From the NCBI GenBank assembly GCA_947396885.1, contig OX377204.1, positions 19,909,706 through 19,973,705 of the forward strand: DNA of 64,000 nt, given 5' to 3'. Below the pieces are notes generated by a model. It had not been told where the DNA came from. It was given only the letters and a program-made list of their open reading frames with translations, and did not search any database. The position numbers and the translations under genes were made by a program. This stretch comes from Heligmosomoides polygyrus polygyrus (lineage: Eukaryota; Nematoda; Chromadorea; Rhabditida; Heligmosomidae). Positions 10,925 to 25,108 of the stretch are shown one piece after another (within the stretch, counting starts at the first letter, position 1; every line of letters begins with the position of its first letter).

Positions 10925-10996
10925 TGGAGGTATGGGGAATCGAACCCCAGACTCCTCGCATGCAAAGCGAGCGCTCTACCCCTGAGCTATACCCCC
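10925..10996 (-). tRNA. tRNA-Ala(UGC) with A44G (copies 32 and 69)
   Basis: The variable loop is GAGTC instead of AAGTC. This is structurally neutral and probably functional. The partner copy is at 18177-18248. A different variable-loop change, A45G (AGGTC), occurs in seven copies between about 30490 and 40600. Confidence 0.78.
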
Positions 10997-12172
10997 ACAC
11001 GACTCCCGATTCACTGGTCGTGTTCGCATGCGCCGCTGGACGGCGGTCCCTCCATCCCTTCTGTGACTACGGCATGCTGCGGGTGGCACTACTCCAACGA
11101 GTGGCGGGCGGCAAAACTACTGGAGGTATGGGGAATCGAACCCCAGACTTCTCGCATGCAAAGCGAGCGCTCTACCCCTGAGCTATACCCCCACACGACT
11201 CCCGATCCACTGGTCGTGTTCGCATGCGCCGCTGGACGGCGGTCCCTCCATCCCTCCTGCGACTACGGCATGCTGCGGGTGGCACTCCTCCAACGAGTGG
11301 CGGGCGGCAAAACTACTGGAGGTATGGGGAATCGAACCCCAGACTTCTCGCATGCAAAGCGAGCGCTCTACCCCTGAGCTATACCCCCACACGACTCCCG
11401 ATTCACTGGTCGTGTTCGCATGCGCCGCTGGACGGCGGTCTCTCCATCCCTCCTGCGACTACGGCATGCTGCGGGTGGCACTCCTCCAACGAGTGGCGGG
11501 CGGCAAAACTACTGGAGGTATGGGGAATCGAACCCCAGACTTCTCGCATGCAAAGCGAGCGCTCTACCCCTGAGCTATACCCCCACACGACTCCCGATTC
11601 ACTGGTCGTGTTCGCATGCGCCGCTGGACGGCGGTCTCTCCATCCCTCCTGCGACTACGGCATGCTGCGGGTGGCACTCCTCCAACGAGTGGCGGGCGGC
11701 AAAACTACTGGAGGTATGGGGAATCGAACCCCAGACTTCTCGCATGCAAAGCGAGCGCTCTACCCCTGAGCTATACCCCCACACGACTCCCGATTCACTG
11801 GTCGTGTTCGCATGCGCCGCTGGACGGCGGTCCCTCCATCCCTCCTGTGACTACGGCATGCTGCGGGTGGCACTCCTCCAACGAGTGGCGGGCGGCAAAA
11901 CTACTGGAGGTATGGGGAATCGAACCCCAGACTTCTCGCATGCAAAGCGAGCGCTCTACCCCTGAGCTATACCCCCACACGACTCCCGATTCACTGGTCG
12001 TGTTCGCATGCGCCGCTGGACGGCGGTCCCTCCATCCCTCCTGTGACTACGGCATGCTGCGGGTGGCACTACTCCAACGAGTGGCGGGCGGCAAAACTAC
12101 TGGAGGTATGGGGAATCGAACCCCAGACTTCTCGCATGCAAAGCGAGCGCTCTACCCCTGAGCTATACCCCC

Positions 12173-15100
12173 ACACGACTCCCGATTCACTGGTCGTGTT
12201 CGCATGCGCCGCTGGACGGCGGTCTCTCCATACCTCCTGCGACTACGGCATGCTGCGGGTGGCACTCCTCCAACGAGTGGCGGGCGGCAAAACTACTGGA
12301 GGTATGGGGAATCGAACCCCAGACTTCTCGCATGCAAAGCGAGCGCTCTACCCCTGAGCTATACCCCCACACGACTCCCGATTCACTGGTCGTGTTCGCA
12401 TGCGCCGCTGGACGGCGGTTTCTCCATACCTCCTGCGACTACGGCATGCTGCGGGTGGCACTCCTCCAACGAGTGGCGGGCGGCAAAACTACTGGAGGTA
12501 TGGGGAATCGAACCCCAGACTTCTCGCATGCAAAGCGAGCGCTCTACCCCTGAGCTATACCCCCACACGACTCCCGATTCACTGGTCGTGTTCGCATGCG
12601 CCGCTGGACGGCGGTTTCTCCATACCTCCTGCGACTACGGCATGCTGCGGGTGGCACTCCTCCAACGAGTGGCGGGCGGCAAAACTACTGGAGGTATGGG
12701 GAATCGAACCCCAGACTTCTCGCATGCAAAGCGAGCGCTCTACCCCTGAGCTATACCCCCACACGACTCCCGATTCACTGGTCGTGTTCGCATGCGCCGC
12801 TGGACGGCGGTCTCTCCATACCTCCTGCGACTACGGCATGCTGCGGGTGGCACTCCTCCAACGAGTGGCGGGCGGCAAAACTACTGGAGGTATGGGGAAT
12901 CGAACCCCAGACTTCTCGCATGCAAAGCGAGCGCTCTACCCCTGAGCTATACCCCCACACGACTCCCGATTCACTGGTCGTGTTCGCATGCGCCGCTGGA
13001 CGGCGGTCTCTCCATCCCTCCTGCGACTACGGTATGCTGCGGGTGGCACTCCTCCAACGAGTGGCGGACGGCAAAACTACTGGAGGTATGGGGAATCGAA
13101 CCCCAGACTTCTCGCATGCAAAGCGAGCGCTCTACCCCTGAGCTATACCCCCACACGACTCACGATTCACTGGTCGTGTTCGCATGCGCCGCTGGACGGC
13201 GGTTTCTCCATACCTCCTGCGACTACGGCATGCTGCGGGTGGCACTCCTCCAACGAGTGGCGGGCGGCAAAACTACTGGAGGTATGGGGAATCGAACCCC
13301 AGACTTCTCGCATGCAAAGCGAGCGCTCTACCCCTGAGCTATACCCCCACACGACTCCCGATTCACTGGTCGTGTTCGCATGCGCCGCTGGACGGCGGTC
13401 TCTCCATCCCTCCTGTGACTACGGCATGCTGCGGGTGGCACTCCTCCAACGAGTGGCGGGCGGCAAAATTACTGGAGGTATGGGGAATCGAACCCCAGAC
13501 TTCTCGCATGCAAAGCGAGCGCTCTACCCCTGAGCTATACCCTCACACGACTCCCGATTCACTGGTCGTGTTCGCATGCGCCGCTGCACGGCGGTCTCTC
13601 CATCCCTCCTGCGACTACGGCATGCTGCGGGTGGCACTCCTCCAACGAGTGGCGGGCGGCAAAACTACTGGAGGTATGGGGAATCGAACCCCAGACTTCT
13701 CGCATGCAAAGCGAGCGCTCTACCCCTGAGCTATACCCCCACACGACCCCCGATTCACTGGTCGTGTTCGCATGCGCCGCTGGACGGCGGTCTCTCCATC
13801 CCTCCTGCGACTACGGCATGCTGCGGGTGGCACTCCTCCAACGAGTGGCGGGCGGCAAAACTACTGGAGGTATGGGGAATCGAACCCCAGACTTCTCGCA
13901 TGCAAAGCGAGCGCTCTACCCCTGAGCTATACCCCCACACGACTCCCGATTCACTGGTCGTGTTCGCATGCGCCGCTGGACGGCGGTCTCTCCATCCCTC
14001 CTGCGACTACGGCATGCTGCGGGTGGCACTCCTCCAACGAGTGGCGGGCGGCAAAACTACTGGAGGTATGGGGAATCGAACCCCAGACTTCTCGCATGCA
14101 AAGCGAGCGCTCTACCCCTGAGCTATACCCCCACACGACTCCCGATTCACTGGTCGTGTTCGCATGCGCCGCTGGACGGCGGTCTCTCCATCCCTCCTGC
14201 GACTACGGCATGCTGCGGGTGGCACTCCTCCAACGAGTGGCGGGCGGCAAAACTACTGGAGGTATGGGGAATCGAACCCCAGACTTCTCGCATGCAAAGC
14301 GAGCGCTCTACCCCTGAGCTATACCCCCACACGACTCCCGATTCACTGGTCGTGTTCGCATGCGCCGCTGGACGGCGGTCTCTCCATCCCTCCTGCGACT
14401 ACGGTATGCTGCGGGTGGCACTCCTCCAACGAGTGGCGGACGGCAAAACTACTGGAGGTATGGGGAATCGAACCCCAGACTTCTCGCATGCAAAGCGAGC
14501 GCTCTACCCCTGAGCTATACCCCCACACGACCCCCGATTCACTGGTCGTGTTCGCATGCGCCGCTGGACGGCGGTCTCTCCATCCCTCCTGCGACTACGG
14601 CATGCTGCGGGTGGCACTCCTCCAACGAGTGGCGGGCGGCAAAACTACTGGAGGTATGGGGAATCGAACCCCAGACTTCTCGCATGCAAAGCGAGCGCTC
14701 TACCCCTGAGCTATACCCCCACACGACTCCCGATTCACTGGTCGTGTTCGCATGCGCCGCTGGACGGCGGTCTCTCCATCCCTCCTGCGACTACGGCATG
14801 CTGCGGGTGGCACTCCTCCAACGAGTGGCGGGCGGCAAAACTACTGGAGGTATGGGGAATCGAACCCCAGACTTCTCGCATGCAAAGCGAGCGCTCTACC
14901 CCTGAGCTATACCCCCACACGACTCCCGATTCACTGGTCGTGTTCGCATGCGCCGCTGGACGGCGGTCTCTCCATCCCTCCTGCGACTACGGCATGCTGC
15001 GGGTGGCACTCCTCCAACGAGTGGCGGGCGGCAAAACTACTGGAGGTATGGGGAATCGAACCCCAGACTTCTCGCATGCAAAGCGAGCGCTCTACCCCTG

Positions 15101-18100
15101 AGCTATACCCCCACACGACTCCCGATTCACTGGTCGTGTTCGCATGCGCCGCTGGACGGCGGTCTCTCCATCCCTCCTGCGACTACGGTATGCTGCGGGT
15201 GGCACTCCTCCAACGAGTGGCGGACGGCAAAACTACTGGAGGTATGGGGAATCGAACCCCAGACTTCTCGCATGCAAAGCGAGCGCTCTACCCCTGAGCT
15301 ATACCCCCACACGACTCCCGATTCACTGGTCGTGTTCGCATGCGCCGCTGGACGGCGGTTTCTCCATACCTCCTGCGACTACGGCATGCTGCGGGTGGCA
15401 CTCCTCCAACGAGTGGCGGGCGGCAAAACTACTGGAGGTATGGGGAATCGAACCCCAGACTTCTCGCATGCAAAGCGAGCGCTCTACCCCTGAGCTATAC
15501 CCCCACACGACTCCCGATTCACTGGTCGTGTTCGCATGCGCCGCTGGACGGCGGTCTCTCCATCCCTCCTGTGACTACGGCATGCTGCGGGTGGCACTCC
15601 TCCAACGAGTGGCGGGCGGCAAAATTACTGGAGGTATGGGGAATCGAACCCCAGACTTCTCGCATGCAAAGCGAGCGCTCTACCCCTGAGCTATACCCTC
15701 ACACGACTCCCGATTCACTGGTCGTGTTCGCATGCGCCGCTGGACGGCGGTCTCTCCATCCCTCCTGCGACTACGGCATGCTGCGGGTGGCACTCCTCCA
15801 ACGAGTGGCGGGCGGCAAAACTACTGGAGGTATGGGGAATCGAACCCCAGACTTCTCGCATGCAAAGCGAGCGCTCTACCCCTGAGCTATACCCCCACAC
15901 GACTCCCGATTCACTGGTCGTGTTCGCATGCGCCGCTGGACGGCGGTCTCTCCATCCCTCCTGCGACTACGGCATGCTGCGGGTGGCACTCCTCCAACGA
16001 GTGGCGGGCGGCAAAACTACTGGAGGTATGGGGAATCGAACCCCAGACTTCTCGCATGCAAAGCGAGCGCTCTACCCCTGAGCTATACCCCCACACGACT
16101 CCCGATTCACTGGTCGTGTTCGCATGCGCCGCTGGACGGCGGTCTCTCCATCCCTCCTGCGACTACGGCATGCTGCGGGTGGCACTCCTCCAACGAGTGG
16201 CGGGCGGCAAAACTACTGGAGGTATGGGGAATCGAACCCCAGACTTCTCGCATGCAAAGCGAGCGCTCTACCCCTGAGCTATACCCCCACACGACTCCCG
16301 ATTCACTGGTCGTGTTCGCATGCGCCGCTGGACGGCGGTCTCTCCATCCCTCCTGCGACTACGGTATGCTGCGGGTGGCACTCCTCCAACGAGTGGCGGA
16401 CGGCAAAACTACTGGAGGTATGGGGAATCGAACCCCAGACTTCTCGCATGCAAAGCGAGCGCTCTACCCCTGAGCTATACCCCCACACGACTCCCGATTC
16501 ACTGGTCGTGTTCGCATGCGCCGCTGGACGGCGGTTTCTCCATACCTCCTGCGACTACGGCATGCTGCGGGTGGCACTCCTCCAACGAGTGGCGGGCGGC
16601 AAAACTACTGGAGGTATGGGGAATCGAACCCCAGACTTCTCGCATGCAAAGCGAGCGCTCTACCCCTGAGCTATACCCCCACACGACTCCCGATTCACTG
16701 GTCGTGTTCGCATGCGCCGCTGGACGGCGGTCTCTCCATCCCTCCTGTGACTACGGCATGCTGCGGGTGGCACTCCTCCAACGAGTGGCGGGCGGCAAAA
16801 TTACTGGAGGTATGGGGAATCGAACCCCAGACTTCTCGCATGCAAAGCGAGCGCTCTACCCCTGAGCTATACCCCCACACGACTCCCGATTCACTGGTCG
16901 TGTTCGCATGCGCCGCTGGACGGCGGTCTCTCCATCCCTCCTGCGACTACGGCATGCTGCGGGTGGCACTCCTCCAACGAGTGGCGGGCGGCAAAACTAC
17001 TGGAGGTATGGGGAATCGAACCCCAGACTTCTCGCATGCAAAGCGAGCGCTCTACCCCTGAGCTATACCCCCACACGACTCCCGATTCACTGGTCGTGTT
17101 CGCATGCGCCGCTGGACGGCGGTCTCTCCATCCCTCCTGCGACTACGGCATGCTGCGGGTGGCACTCCTCCAACGAGTGGCGGGCGGCAAAACTACTGGA
17201 GGTATGGGGAATCGAACCCCAGACTTCTCGCATGCAAAGCGAGCGCTCTACCCCTGAGCTATACCCCCACACGACTCCCGATTCACTGGTCGTGTTCGCA
17301 TGCGCCGCTGGACGGCGGTCCCTCCATCCCTCCTGTGACTACGGCATGCTGCGGGTGGCACTCCTCCAACGAGTGGCGGGCGGCAAAACTACTGGAGGTA
17401 TGGGGAATCGAACCCCAGACTTCTCGCATGCAAAGCGAGCGCTCTACCCCTGAGCTATACCCCCACACGACTCCCGATTCACTGGTCGTGTTCGCATGCG
17501 CCGCTGGACGGCGGTCCCTCCATCCCTCCTGTGACTACGGCATGCTGCGGGTGGCACTACTCCAACGAGTGGCGGGCGGCAAAACTACTGGAGGTATGGG
17601 GAATCGAACCCCAGACTTCTCGCATGCAAAGCGAGCGCTCTACCCCTGAGCTATACCCCCACACGACTCCCGATCCACTGGTCGTGTTCGCATGCGCCGC
17701 TGGACGGCGGTTTCTCCATCCCTCCTGCGACTACGGCATGCTGCGGGTGGCACTCCTCCAACAAGTGGCGGGCGGCAAAACTACTGGAGGTATGGGGAAT
17801 CGAACCCCAGACTTCTCGCATGCAAAGCGAGCGCTCTACCCCTGAGCTATACCCCCACACGACTCCCGATCCACTGGTCGTGTTCGCATGCGCCGCTGGA
17901 CGGCGGTCCCTCCATCCCTCCTGCGACTACGGCATGCTGCGGGTGGCACTCCTCCAACGAGTGGCGGGCGGCAAAACTACTGGAGGTATGGGGAATCGAA
18001 CCCCAGACTTCTCGCATGCAAAGCGAGCGCTCTACCTCTGAGCTATACCCCCACACGACTCCCGATTCACTGGTCGTGTTCGCATGCGCCGCTGGACGGC

Positions 18101-19424
18101 GGTTTCTCCATACCTCCTGCGACTACGGCATGCTGCGGGTGGCACTCCTCCAACGAGTGGCGGGCGGCAAAACTACTGGAGGTATGGGGAATCGAACCCC
18201 AGACTCCTCGCATGCAAAGCGAGCGCTCTACCCCTGAGCTATACCCCCACACGACTCCCGATTCACTGGTCGTGTTCGCATGCGCCGCTGGACGGCGGTC
18301 CCTCCATCCCTTCTGTGACTACGGCATGCTGCGGGTGGCACTACTCCAACGAGTGGCGGGCGGCAAAACTACTGGAGGTATGGGGAATCGAACCCCAGAC
18401 TTCTCGCATGCAAAGCGAGCGCTCTACCCCTGAGCTATACCCCCACACGACTCCCGATCCACTGGTCGTGTTCGCATGCGCCGCTGGACGGCGGTCCCTC
18501 CATCCCTCCTGCGACTACGGCATGCTGCGGGTGGCACTCCTCCAACGAGTGGCGGGCGGCAAAACTACTGGAGGTATGGGGAATCGAACCCCAGACTTCT
18601 CGCATGCAAAGCGAGCGCTCTACCCCTGAGCTATACCCCCACACGACTCCCGATTCACTGGTCGTGTTCGCATGCGCCGCTGGACGGCGGTCTCTCCATC
18701 CCTCCTGCGACTACGGCATGCTGCGGGTGGCACTCCTCCAACGAGTGGCGGGCGGCAAAACTACTGGAGGTATGGGGAATCGAACCCCAGACTTCTCGCA
18801 TGCAAAGCGAGCGCTCTACCCCTGAGCTATACCCCCACACGACTCCCGATTCACTGGTCGTGTTCGCATGCGCCGCTGGACGGCGGTCTCTCCATCCCTC
18901 CTGCGACTACGGCATGCTGCGGGTGGCACTCCTCCAACGAGTGGCGGGCGGCAAAACTACTGGAGGTATGGGGAATCGAACCCCAGACTTCTCGCATGCA
19001 AAGCGAGCGCTCTACCCCTGAGCTATACCCCCACACGACTCCCGATTCACTGGTCGTGTTCGCATGCGCCGCTGGACGGCGGTCCCTCCATCCCTCCTGT
19101 GACTACGGCATGCTGCGGGTGGCACTCCTCCAACGAGTGGCGGGCGGCAAAACTACTGGAGGTATGGGGAATCGAACCCCAGACTTCTCGCATGCAAAGC
19201 GAGCGCTCTACCCCTGAGCTATACCCCCACACGACTCCCGATTCACTGGTCGTGTTCGCATGCGCCGCTGGACGGCGGTCCCTCCATCCCTCCTGTGACT
19301 ACGGCATGCTGCGGGTGGCACTACTCCAACGAGTGGCGGGCGGCAAAACTACTGGAGGTATGGGGAATCGAACCCCAGACTTCTCGCATGCAAAGCGAGC
19401 GCTCTACCCCTGAGCTATACCCCC
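12173..19424 (-). repeat. 37-unit higher-order repeat, copy B (array genes 39-75)
   Basis: This is the second of two head-to-tail 7,252-bp blocks. Its marker order matches copy A unit for unit. The absence of visible private differences points to a very recent duplication by unequal exchange, or to an assembly duplication. Confidence 0.88.
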
Positions 19425-20404
19425 ACACGACTCCCGATACACTGGTCGTGTTCGCATGCGCCGCTGGACGGCGGTTTCTCCATCCCTCCTGCGACTACGG
19501 CATGCTGCGGGTGGCACTCCTCCAACAAGTGGCGGGCGGCAAAACTACTGGAGGTATGGGGAATCGAACCCCAGACTTCTTGCATGCAAAGCGAGCGCTC
19601 TACCCCTGAGCTATACCCCCACACGACTCCCGATTCACTGGTCGTGTTCGCATGCGCCGCTGGACGGCGGTCTCTCCATCCCTCCTGCGACTACGGCATG
19701 CTGCGGGTGGCACTCCTCCAACGAGTGGCGGGCGGCAAAACTACTGGAGGTATGGGGAATCGAACCCCAGACTTCTCGCATGCAAAGCGAGCGCTCTACC
19801 CCTGAGCTATACCCCCACACGACTCCCGATTCACTGGTCGTGTTCGCATGCGCCGCTGGACGGCGGTTTCTCCATACCTCCTGCGACTACGGCATGCTGC
19901 GGGTGGCACTCCTCCAACGAGTGGCGGGCGGCAAAACTACTGGAGGTATGGGGAATCGAACCCCAGACTTCTCGCATGCAAAGCGAGCGCTCTACCCCTG
20001 AGCTATACCCCCACACGACTCCCGATTCACTGGTCGTGTTCGCATGCGCCGCTGGACGGCGGTCCCTCCATCCCTTCTGTGACTACGGCATGCTGCGGGT
20101 GGCACTACTCCAACGAGTGGCGGGCGGCAAAACTACTGGAGGTATGGGGAATCGAACCCCAGACTTCTCGCATGCAAAGCGAGCGCTCTACCCCTGAGCT
20201 ATACCCCCACACGACTCCCGATCCACTGGTCGTGTTCGCATGCGCCGCTGGACGGCGGTCCCTCCATCCCTCCTGCGACTACGGCATGCTGCGGGCGGCA
20301 TTCCTCCAACGAGTGGCCGGCGGCAAAACTACTGGAGGTATGGGGAATCGAACCCCAGACTTCTCGCATGCAAAGCGAGCGCTCTACCCCTGAGCTATAC
20401 CCCC
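18837..20404 (-). repeat. 8-unit block (genes 73-80) duplicated 1,960 bp downstream
   Basis: Units 73-80 match units 83-90 (20797-22364) in order, with a displacement of exactly 10 units. Shared rare markers are the spacer start CCCGATACACTGG and the G41A anticodon-stem change (copies 76 and 86), then the variant GCGGGCGGCATTCC with CCGGCGG (copies 80 and 90). Units 81 and 91 differ, so the block ends there. Confidence 0.8.
19549..19620 (-). tRNA. tRNA-Ala(UGC) with anticodon-stem mismatch (copies 76 and 86)
   Basis: The 3' anticodon strand reads GCAAG instead of GCGAG, turning pair 29-41 into C.A. The anticodon stays UGC. The partner copy is at 21509-21580 within the 10-unit displaced block. 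Function is uncertain. Confidence 0.78.
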
Positions 20405-20528
20405 ACACGACTCCCGATTCACTGGTCGTGTTCGCATGCGCCGCTGGACGGCGGTCCCTCCATCCCTTCTGTGACTACGGCATGCTGCGGGTGGCACTAC
20501 TCCAACGAGTGGCGGGCGGCAAAACTAC

Positions 20529-20600
20529 TGGAGGTATGGGGAATCGAACCCCAGACTTCTCGCATGCAAAGCGAGCGCTCTTCCCCTGAGCTATACCCCC
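20529..20600 (-). tRNA. tRNA-Ala(UGC) with D-loop U to A change (copy 81)
   Basis: The D loop reads AGGGGAA instead of AGGGGTA. Only one copy has it. It lies in the unit just after the end of the 8-unit displaced block, so it was not duplicated. Confidence 0.75.
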
Positions 20601-23600
20601 ACACGACTCCCGATCCACTGGTCGTGTTCGCATGCGCCGCTGGACGGCGGTCCCTCCATCCCTCCTGCGACTACGGCATGCTGCGGGTGGCACTCCTCCA
20701 ACGAGTGGCGGGCGGCAAAACTACTGGAGGTATGGGGAATCGAACCCCAGACTTCTCGCATGCAAAGCGAGCGCTCTACCCCTGAGCTATACCCCCACAC
20801 GACTCCCGATTCACTGGTCGTGTTCGCATGCGCCGCTGGACGGCGGTCTCTCCATCCCTCCTGCGACTACGGCATGCTGCGGGTGGCACTCCTCCAACGA
20901 GTGGCGGGCGGCAAAACTACTGGAGGTATGGGGAATCGAACCCCAGACTTCTCGCATGCAAAGCGAGCGCTCTACCCCTGAGCTATACCCCCACACGACT
21001 CCCGATTCACTGGTCGTGTTCGCATGCGCCGCTGGACGGCGGTCCCTCCATCCCTCCTGTGACTACGGCATGCTGCGGGTGGCACTCCTCCAACGAGTGG
21101 CGGGCGGCAAAACTACTGGAGGTATGGGGAATCGAACCCCAGACTTCTCGCATGCAAAGCGAGCGCTCTACCCCTGAGCTATACCCCCACACGACTCCCG
21201 ATTCACTGGTCGTGTTCGCATGCGCCGCTGGACGGCGGTCCCTCCATCCCTCCTGTGACTACGGCATGCTGCGGGTGGCACTACTCCAACGAGTGGCGGG
21301 CGGCAAAACTACTGGAGGTATGGGGAATCGAACCCCAGACTTCTCGCATGCAAAGCGAGCGCTCTACCCCTGAGCTATACCCCCACACGACTCCCGATAC
21401 ACTGGTCGTGTTCGCATGCGCCGCTGGACGGCGGTTTCTCCATCCCTCCTGCGACTACGGCATGCTGCGGGTGGCACTCCTCCAACAAGTGGCGGGCGGC
21501 AAAACTACTGGAGGTATGGGGAATCGAACCCCAGACTTCTTGCATGCAAAGCGAGCGCTCTACCCCTGAGCTATACCCCCACACGACTCCCGATTCACTG
21601 GTCGTGTTCGCATGCGCCGCTGGACGGCGGTCTCTCCATCCCTCCTGCGACTACGGCATGCTGCGGGTGGCACTCCTCCAACGAGTGGCGGGCGGCAAAA
21701 CTACTGGAGGTATGGGGAATCGAACCCCAGACTTCTCGCATGCAAAGCGAGCGCTCTACCCCTGAGCTATACCCCCACACGACTCCCGATTCACTGGTCG
21801 TGTTCGCATGCGCCGCTGGACGGCGGTTTCTCCATACCTCCTGCGACTACGGCATGCTGCGGGTGGCACTCCTCCAACGAGTGGCGGGCGGCAAAACTAC
21901 TGGAGGTATGGGGAATCGAACCCCAGACTTCTCGCATGCAAAGCGAGCGCTCTACCCCTGAGCTATACCCCCACACGACTCCCGATTCACTGGTCGTGTT
22001 CGCATGCGCCGCTGGACGGCGGTCCCTCCATCCCTTCTGTGACTACGGCATGCTGCGGGTGGCACTACTCCAACGAGTGGCGGGCGGCAAAACTACTGGA
22101 GGTATGGGGAATCGAACCCCAGACTTCTCGCATGCAAAGCGAGCGCTCTACCCCTGAGCTATACCCCCACACGACTCCCGATCCACTGGTCGTGTTCGCA
22201 TGCGCCGCTGGACGGCGGTCCCTCCATCCCTCCTGCGACTACGGCATGCTGCGGGCGGCATTCCTCCAACGAGTGGCCGGCGGCAAAACTACTGGAGGTA
22301 TGGGGAATCGAACCCCAGACTTCTCGCATGCAAAGCGAGCGCTCTACCCCTGAGCTATACCCCCACACGACTCCCGATTCACTGGTCGTGTTCGCATGCG
22401 CCGCTGGACGGCGGTCTCTCCATCCCTCCTGCGACTACGGCATGCTGCGGGTGGCACTCCTCCAACGAGTGGCCGGCGGCAAAACTACTGGAGGTATGGG
22501 GAATCGAACCCCAGACTTCTCGCATGCAAAGCGAGCGCTCTACCCCTGAGCTATACCCCCACACGACTCCCGATTCACTGGTCGTGTTCGCATGCGCCGC
22601 TGGACGGCGGTCTCTCCATCCCTCCTGCGACTACGGCATGCTGCGGGTGGCACTCCTCCAACGAGTGGCCGGCGGCAAAACTACTGGAGGTATGGGGAAT
22701 CGAACCCCAGACTTCTCGCATGCAAAGCGAGCGCTCTACCCCTGAGCTATACCCCCACACGACTCCCGATTCACTGGTCGTGTTCGCATGCGCCGCTGGA
22801 CGGCGGTCTCTCCATCCCTCCTGCGACTACGGCATGCTGCGGGTGGCACTCCTCCAACAAGTGGCGGGCGGCAAAACTACTGGAGGTATGGGGAATCGAA
22901 CCCCAGACTTCTCGCATGCAAAGCGAGCGCTCTACCCCTGAGCTATACCCCCACACGACTCCCGATTCACTGGTCGTGTTCGCATGCGCCGCTGGACGGC
23001 GGTCTCTCCATCCCTCCTGCGACTACGGCATGCTGCGGGTGGCACTCCTCCAACGAGTGGCGGGCGGCAAAACTACTGGAGGTATGGGGAATCGAACCCC
23101 AGACTTCTCGCATGCAAAGCGAGCGCTCTACCCCTGAGCTATACCCCCACACGACTCCCGATTCACTGGTCGTGTTCGCATGCGCCGCTGGACGGCGGTT
23201 TCTCCATACCTCCTGCGACTACGGCATGCTGCGGGTGGCACTCCTCCAACGAGTGGCGGGCGGCAAAACTACTGGAGGTATGGGGAATCGAACCCCAGAC
23301 TTCTCGCATGCAAAGCGAGCGCTCTACCCCTGAGCTATACCCCCACACGACTCCCGATTCACTGGTCGTGTTCGCATGCGCCGCTGGACGGCGGTCCCTC
23401 CATCCCTCCTGTGACTACGGCATGCTGCGGGTGGCACTACTCCAACGAGTGGCGGGCGGCAAAACTACTGGAGGTATGGGGAATCGAACCCCAGACTTCT
23501 CGCATGCAAAGCGAGCGCTCTACCCCTGAGCTATACCCCCACACGACTCCCGATCCACTGGTCGTGTTCGCATGCGCCGCTGGACGGCGGTCCCTCCATC

Positions 23601-25036
23601 CCTCCTGCGACTACGGCATGCTGCGGGTGGCACTCCTCCAACGAGTGGCGGGCGGCAAAACTACTGGAGGTATGGGGAATCGAACCCCAGACTTCTCGCA
23701 TGCAAAGCGAGCGCTCTACCCCTGAGCTATACCCCCACACGACTCCCGATCCACTGGTCGTGTTCGCATGCGCCGCTGGACGGCGGTCTCTCCATACGTC
23801 CTGCGACTACGGCATGCTGCGGGTGGCACTCCTCCAACGAGTGGCGGGCGGCAAAACTACTGGAGGTATGGGGAATCGAACCCCAGACTTCTCGCATGCA
23901 AAGCGAGCGCTCTACCCCTGAGCTATACCCCCACACGACTCCCGATCCACTGGTCGTGTTCGCATGCGCCGCTGGACGGCGGTCCCTCCATCCCTCCTGC
24001 GACTACGGCATGCTGCGGGTGGCACTCCTCCAACGAGTGGCGGGCGGCAAAACTACTGGAGGTATGGGGAATCGAACCCCAGACTTCTCGCATGCAAAGC
24101 GAGCGCTCTACCCCTGAGCTATACCCCCACACGACTCCCGATTCACTGGTCGTGTTCGCATGCGCCGCTGGACGGCGGTCTCTCCATCCCTCCTGCGACT
24201 ACGGCATGCTGCGGGTGGCACTCCTCCAACGAGTGGCCGGCGGCAAAACTACTGGAGGTATGGGGAATCGAACCCCAGACTTCTCGCATGCAAAGCGAGC
24301 GCTCTACCCCTGAGCTATACCCCCACACGACTCCCGATTCACTGGTCGTGTTCGCATGCGCCGCTGGACGGCGGTCTCTCCATCCCTCCTGCGACTACGG
24401 CATGCTGCGGGTGGCACTCCTCCAACGAGTGGCGGGCGGCAAAACTACTGGAGGTATGGGGAATCGAACCCCAGACTTCTCGCATGCAAAGCGAGCGCTC
24501 TACCCCTGAGCTATACCCCCACACGACTCCCGATTCACTGGTCGTGTTCGCATGCGCCGCTGGACGGCGGTCTCTCCATCCCTCCTGCGACTACGGCATG
24601 CTGCGGGTGGCACTCCTCCAACGAGTGGCGGGCGGCAAAACTACTGGAGGTATGGGGAATCGAACCCCAGACTTCTCGCATGCAAAGCGAGCGCTCTACC
24701 CCTGAGCTATACCCCCACACGACTCCCGATTCACTGGTCGTGTTCGCATGCGCCGCTGGACGGCGGTCTCTCCATCCCTCCTGCGACTACGGCATGCTGC
24801 GGGTGGCACTCCTCCAACGAGTGGCGGGCGGCAAAACTACTGGAGGTATGGGGAATCGAACCCCAGACTTCTCGCATGCAAAGCGAGCGCTCTACCCCTG
24901 AGCTATACCCCCACACGACTCCCGATTCACTGGTCGTGTTCGCATGCGCCGCTGGACGGCGGTCCCTCCATCCCTCCTGTGACTACGGCATGCTGCGGGT
25001 GGCACTCCTCCAACGAGTGGCGGGCGGCAAAACTAC

Positions 25037-25108
25037 TGGAGGTATGGGGAATCGAACCCCAGACTTCTCGCATGCAAAGCGAGCGCTCTACCCCTGAGCA
25101 ATACCCCC
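25037..25108 (-). tRNA. tRNA-Ala(UGC) with A9U change (copy 104)
   Basis: The 5' part reads GGGGGTATTGC instead of GGGGGTATAGC, changing base 9, which makes a tertiary contact in the core, and also weakening the A box start (TTGCTCAGGGG). It is a single copy; the rest is consensus. Confidence 0.75.

Larger units (their letters stand above)
4921..12172 (-). repeat. 37-unit higher-order repeat, copy A (array genes 2-38)
   Basis: The order of diagnostic spacer and tRNA variants in units 2-38 is repeated exactly in units 39-75, 7,252 bp (37 x 196) further on. Shared rare markers include G2A at copies 8 and 19 (45 and 56 in the second block), the D-loop change at copy 31 (68), the variable-loop change at copy 32 (69) and the CACGGCGG spacer variant at about 6335 (13587). 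I saw no difference between the two blocks in any frame. Unit 1 differs from unit 38, and unit 76 from unit 39, which fixes the block limits to within one unit. Confidence 0.88.
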
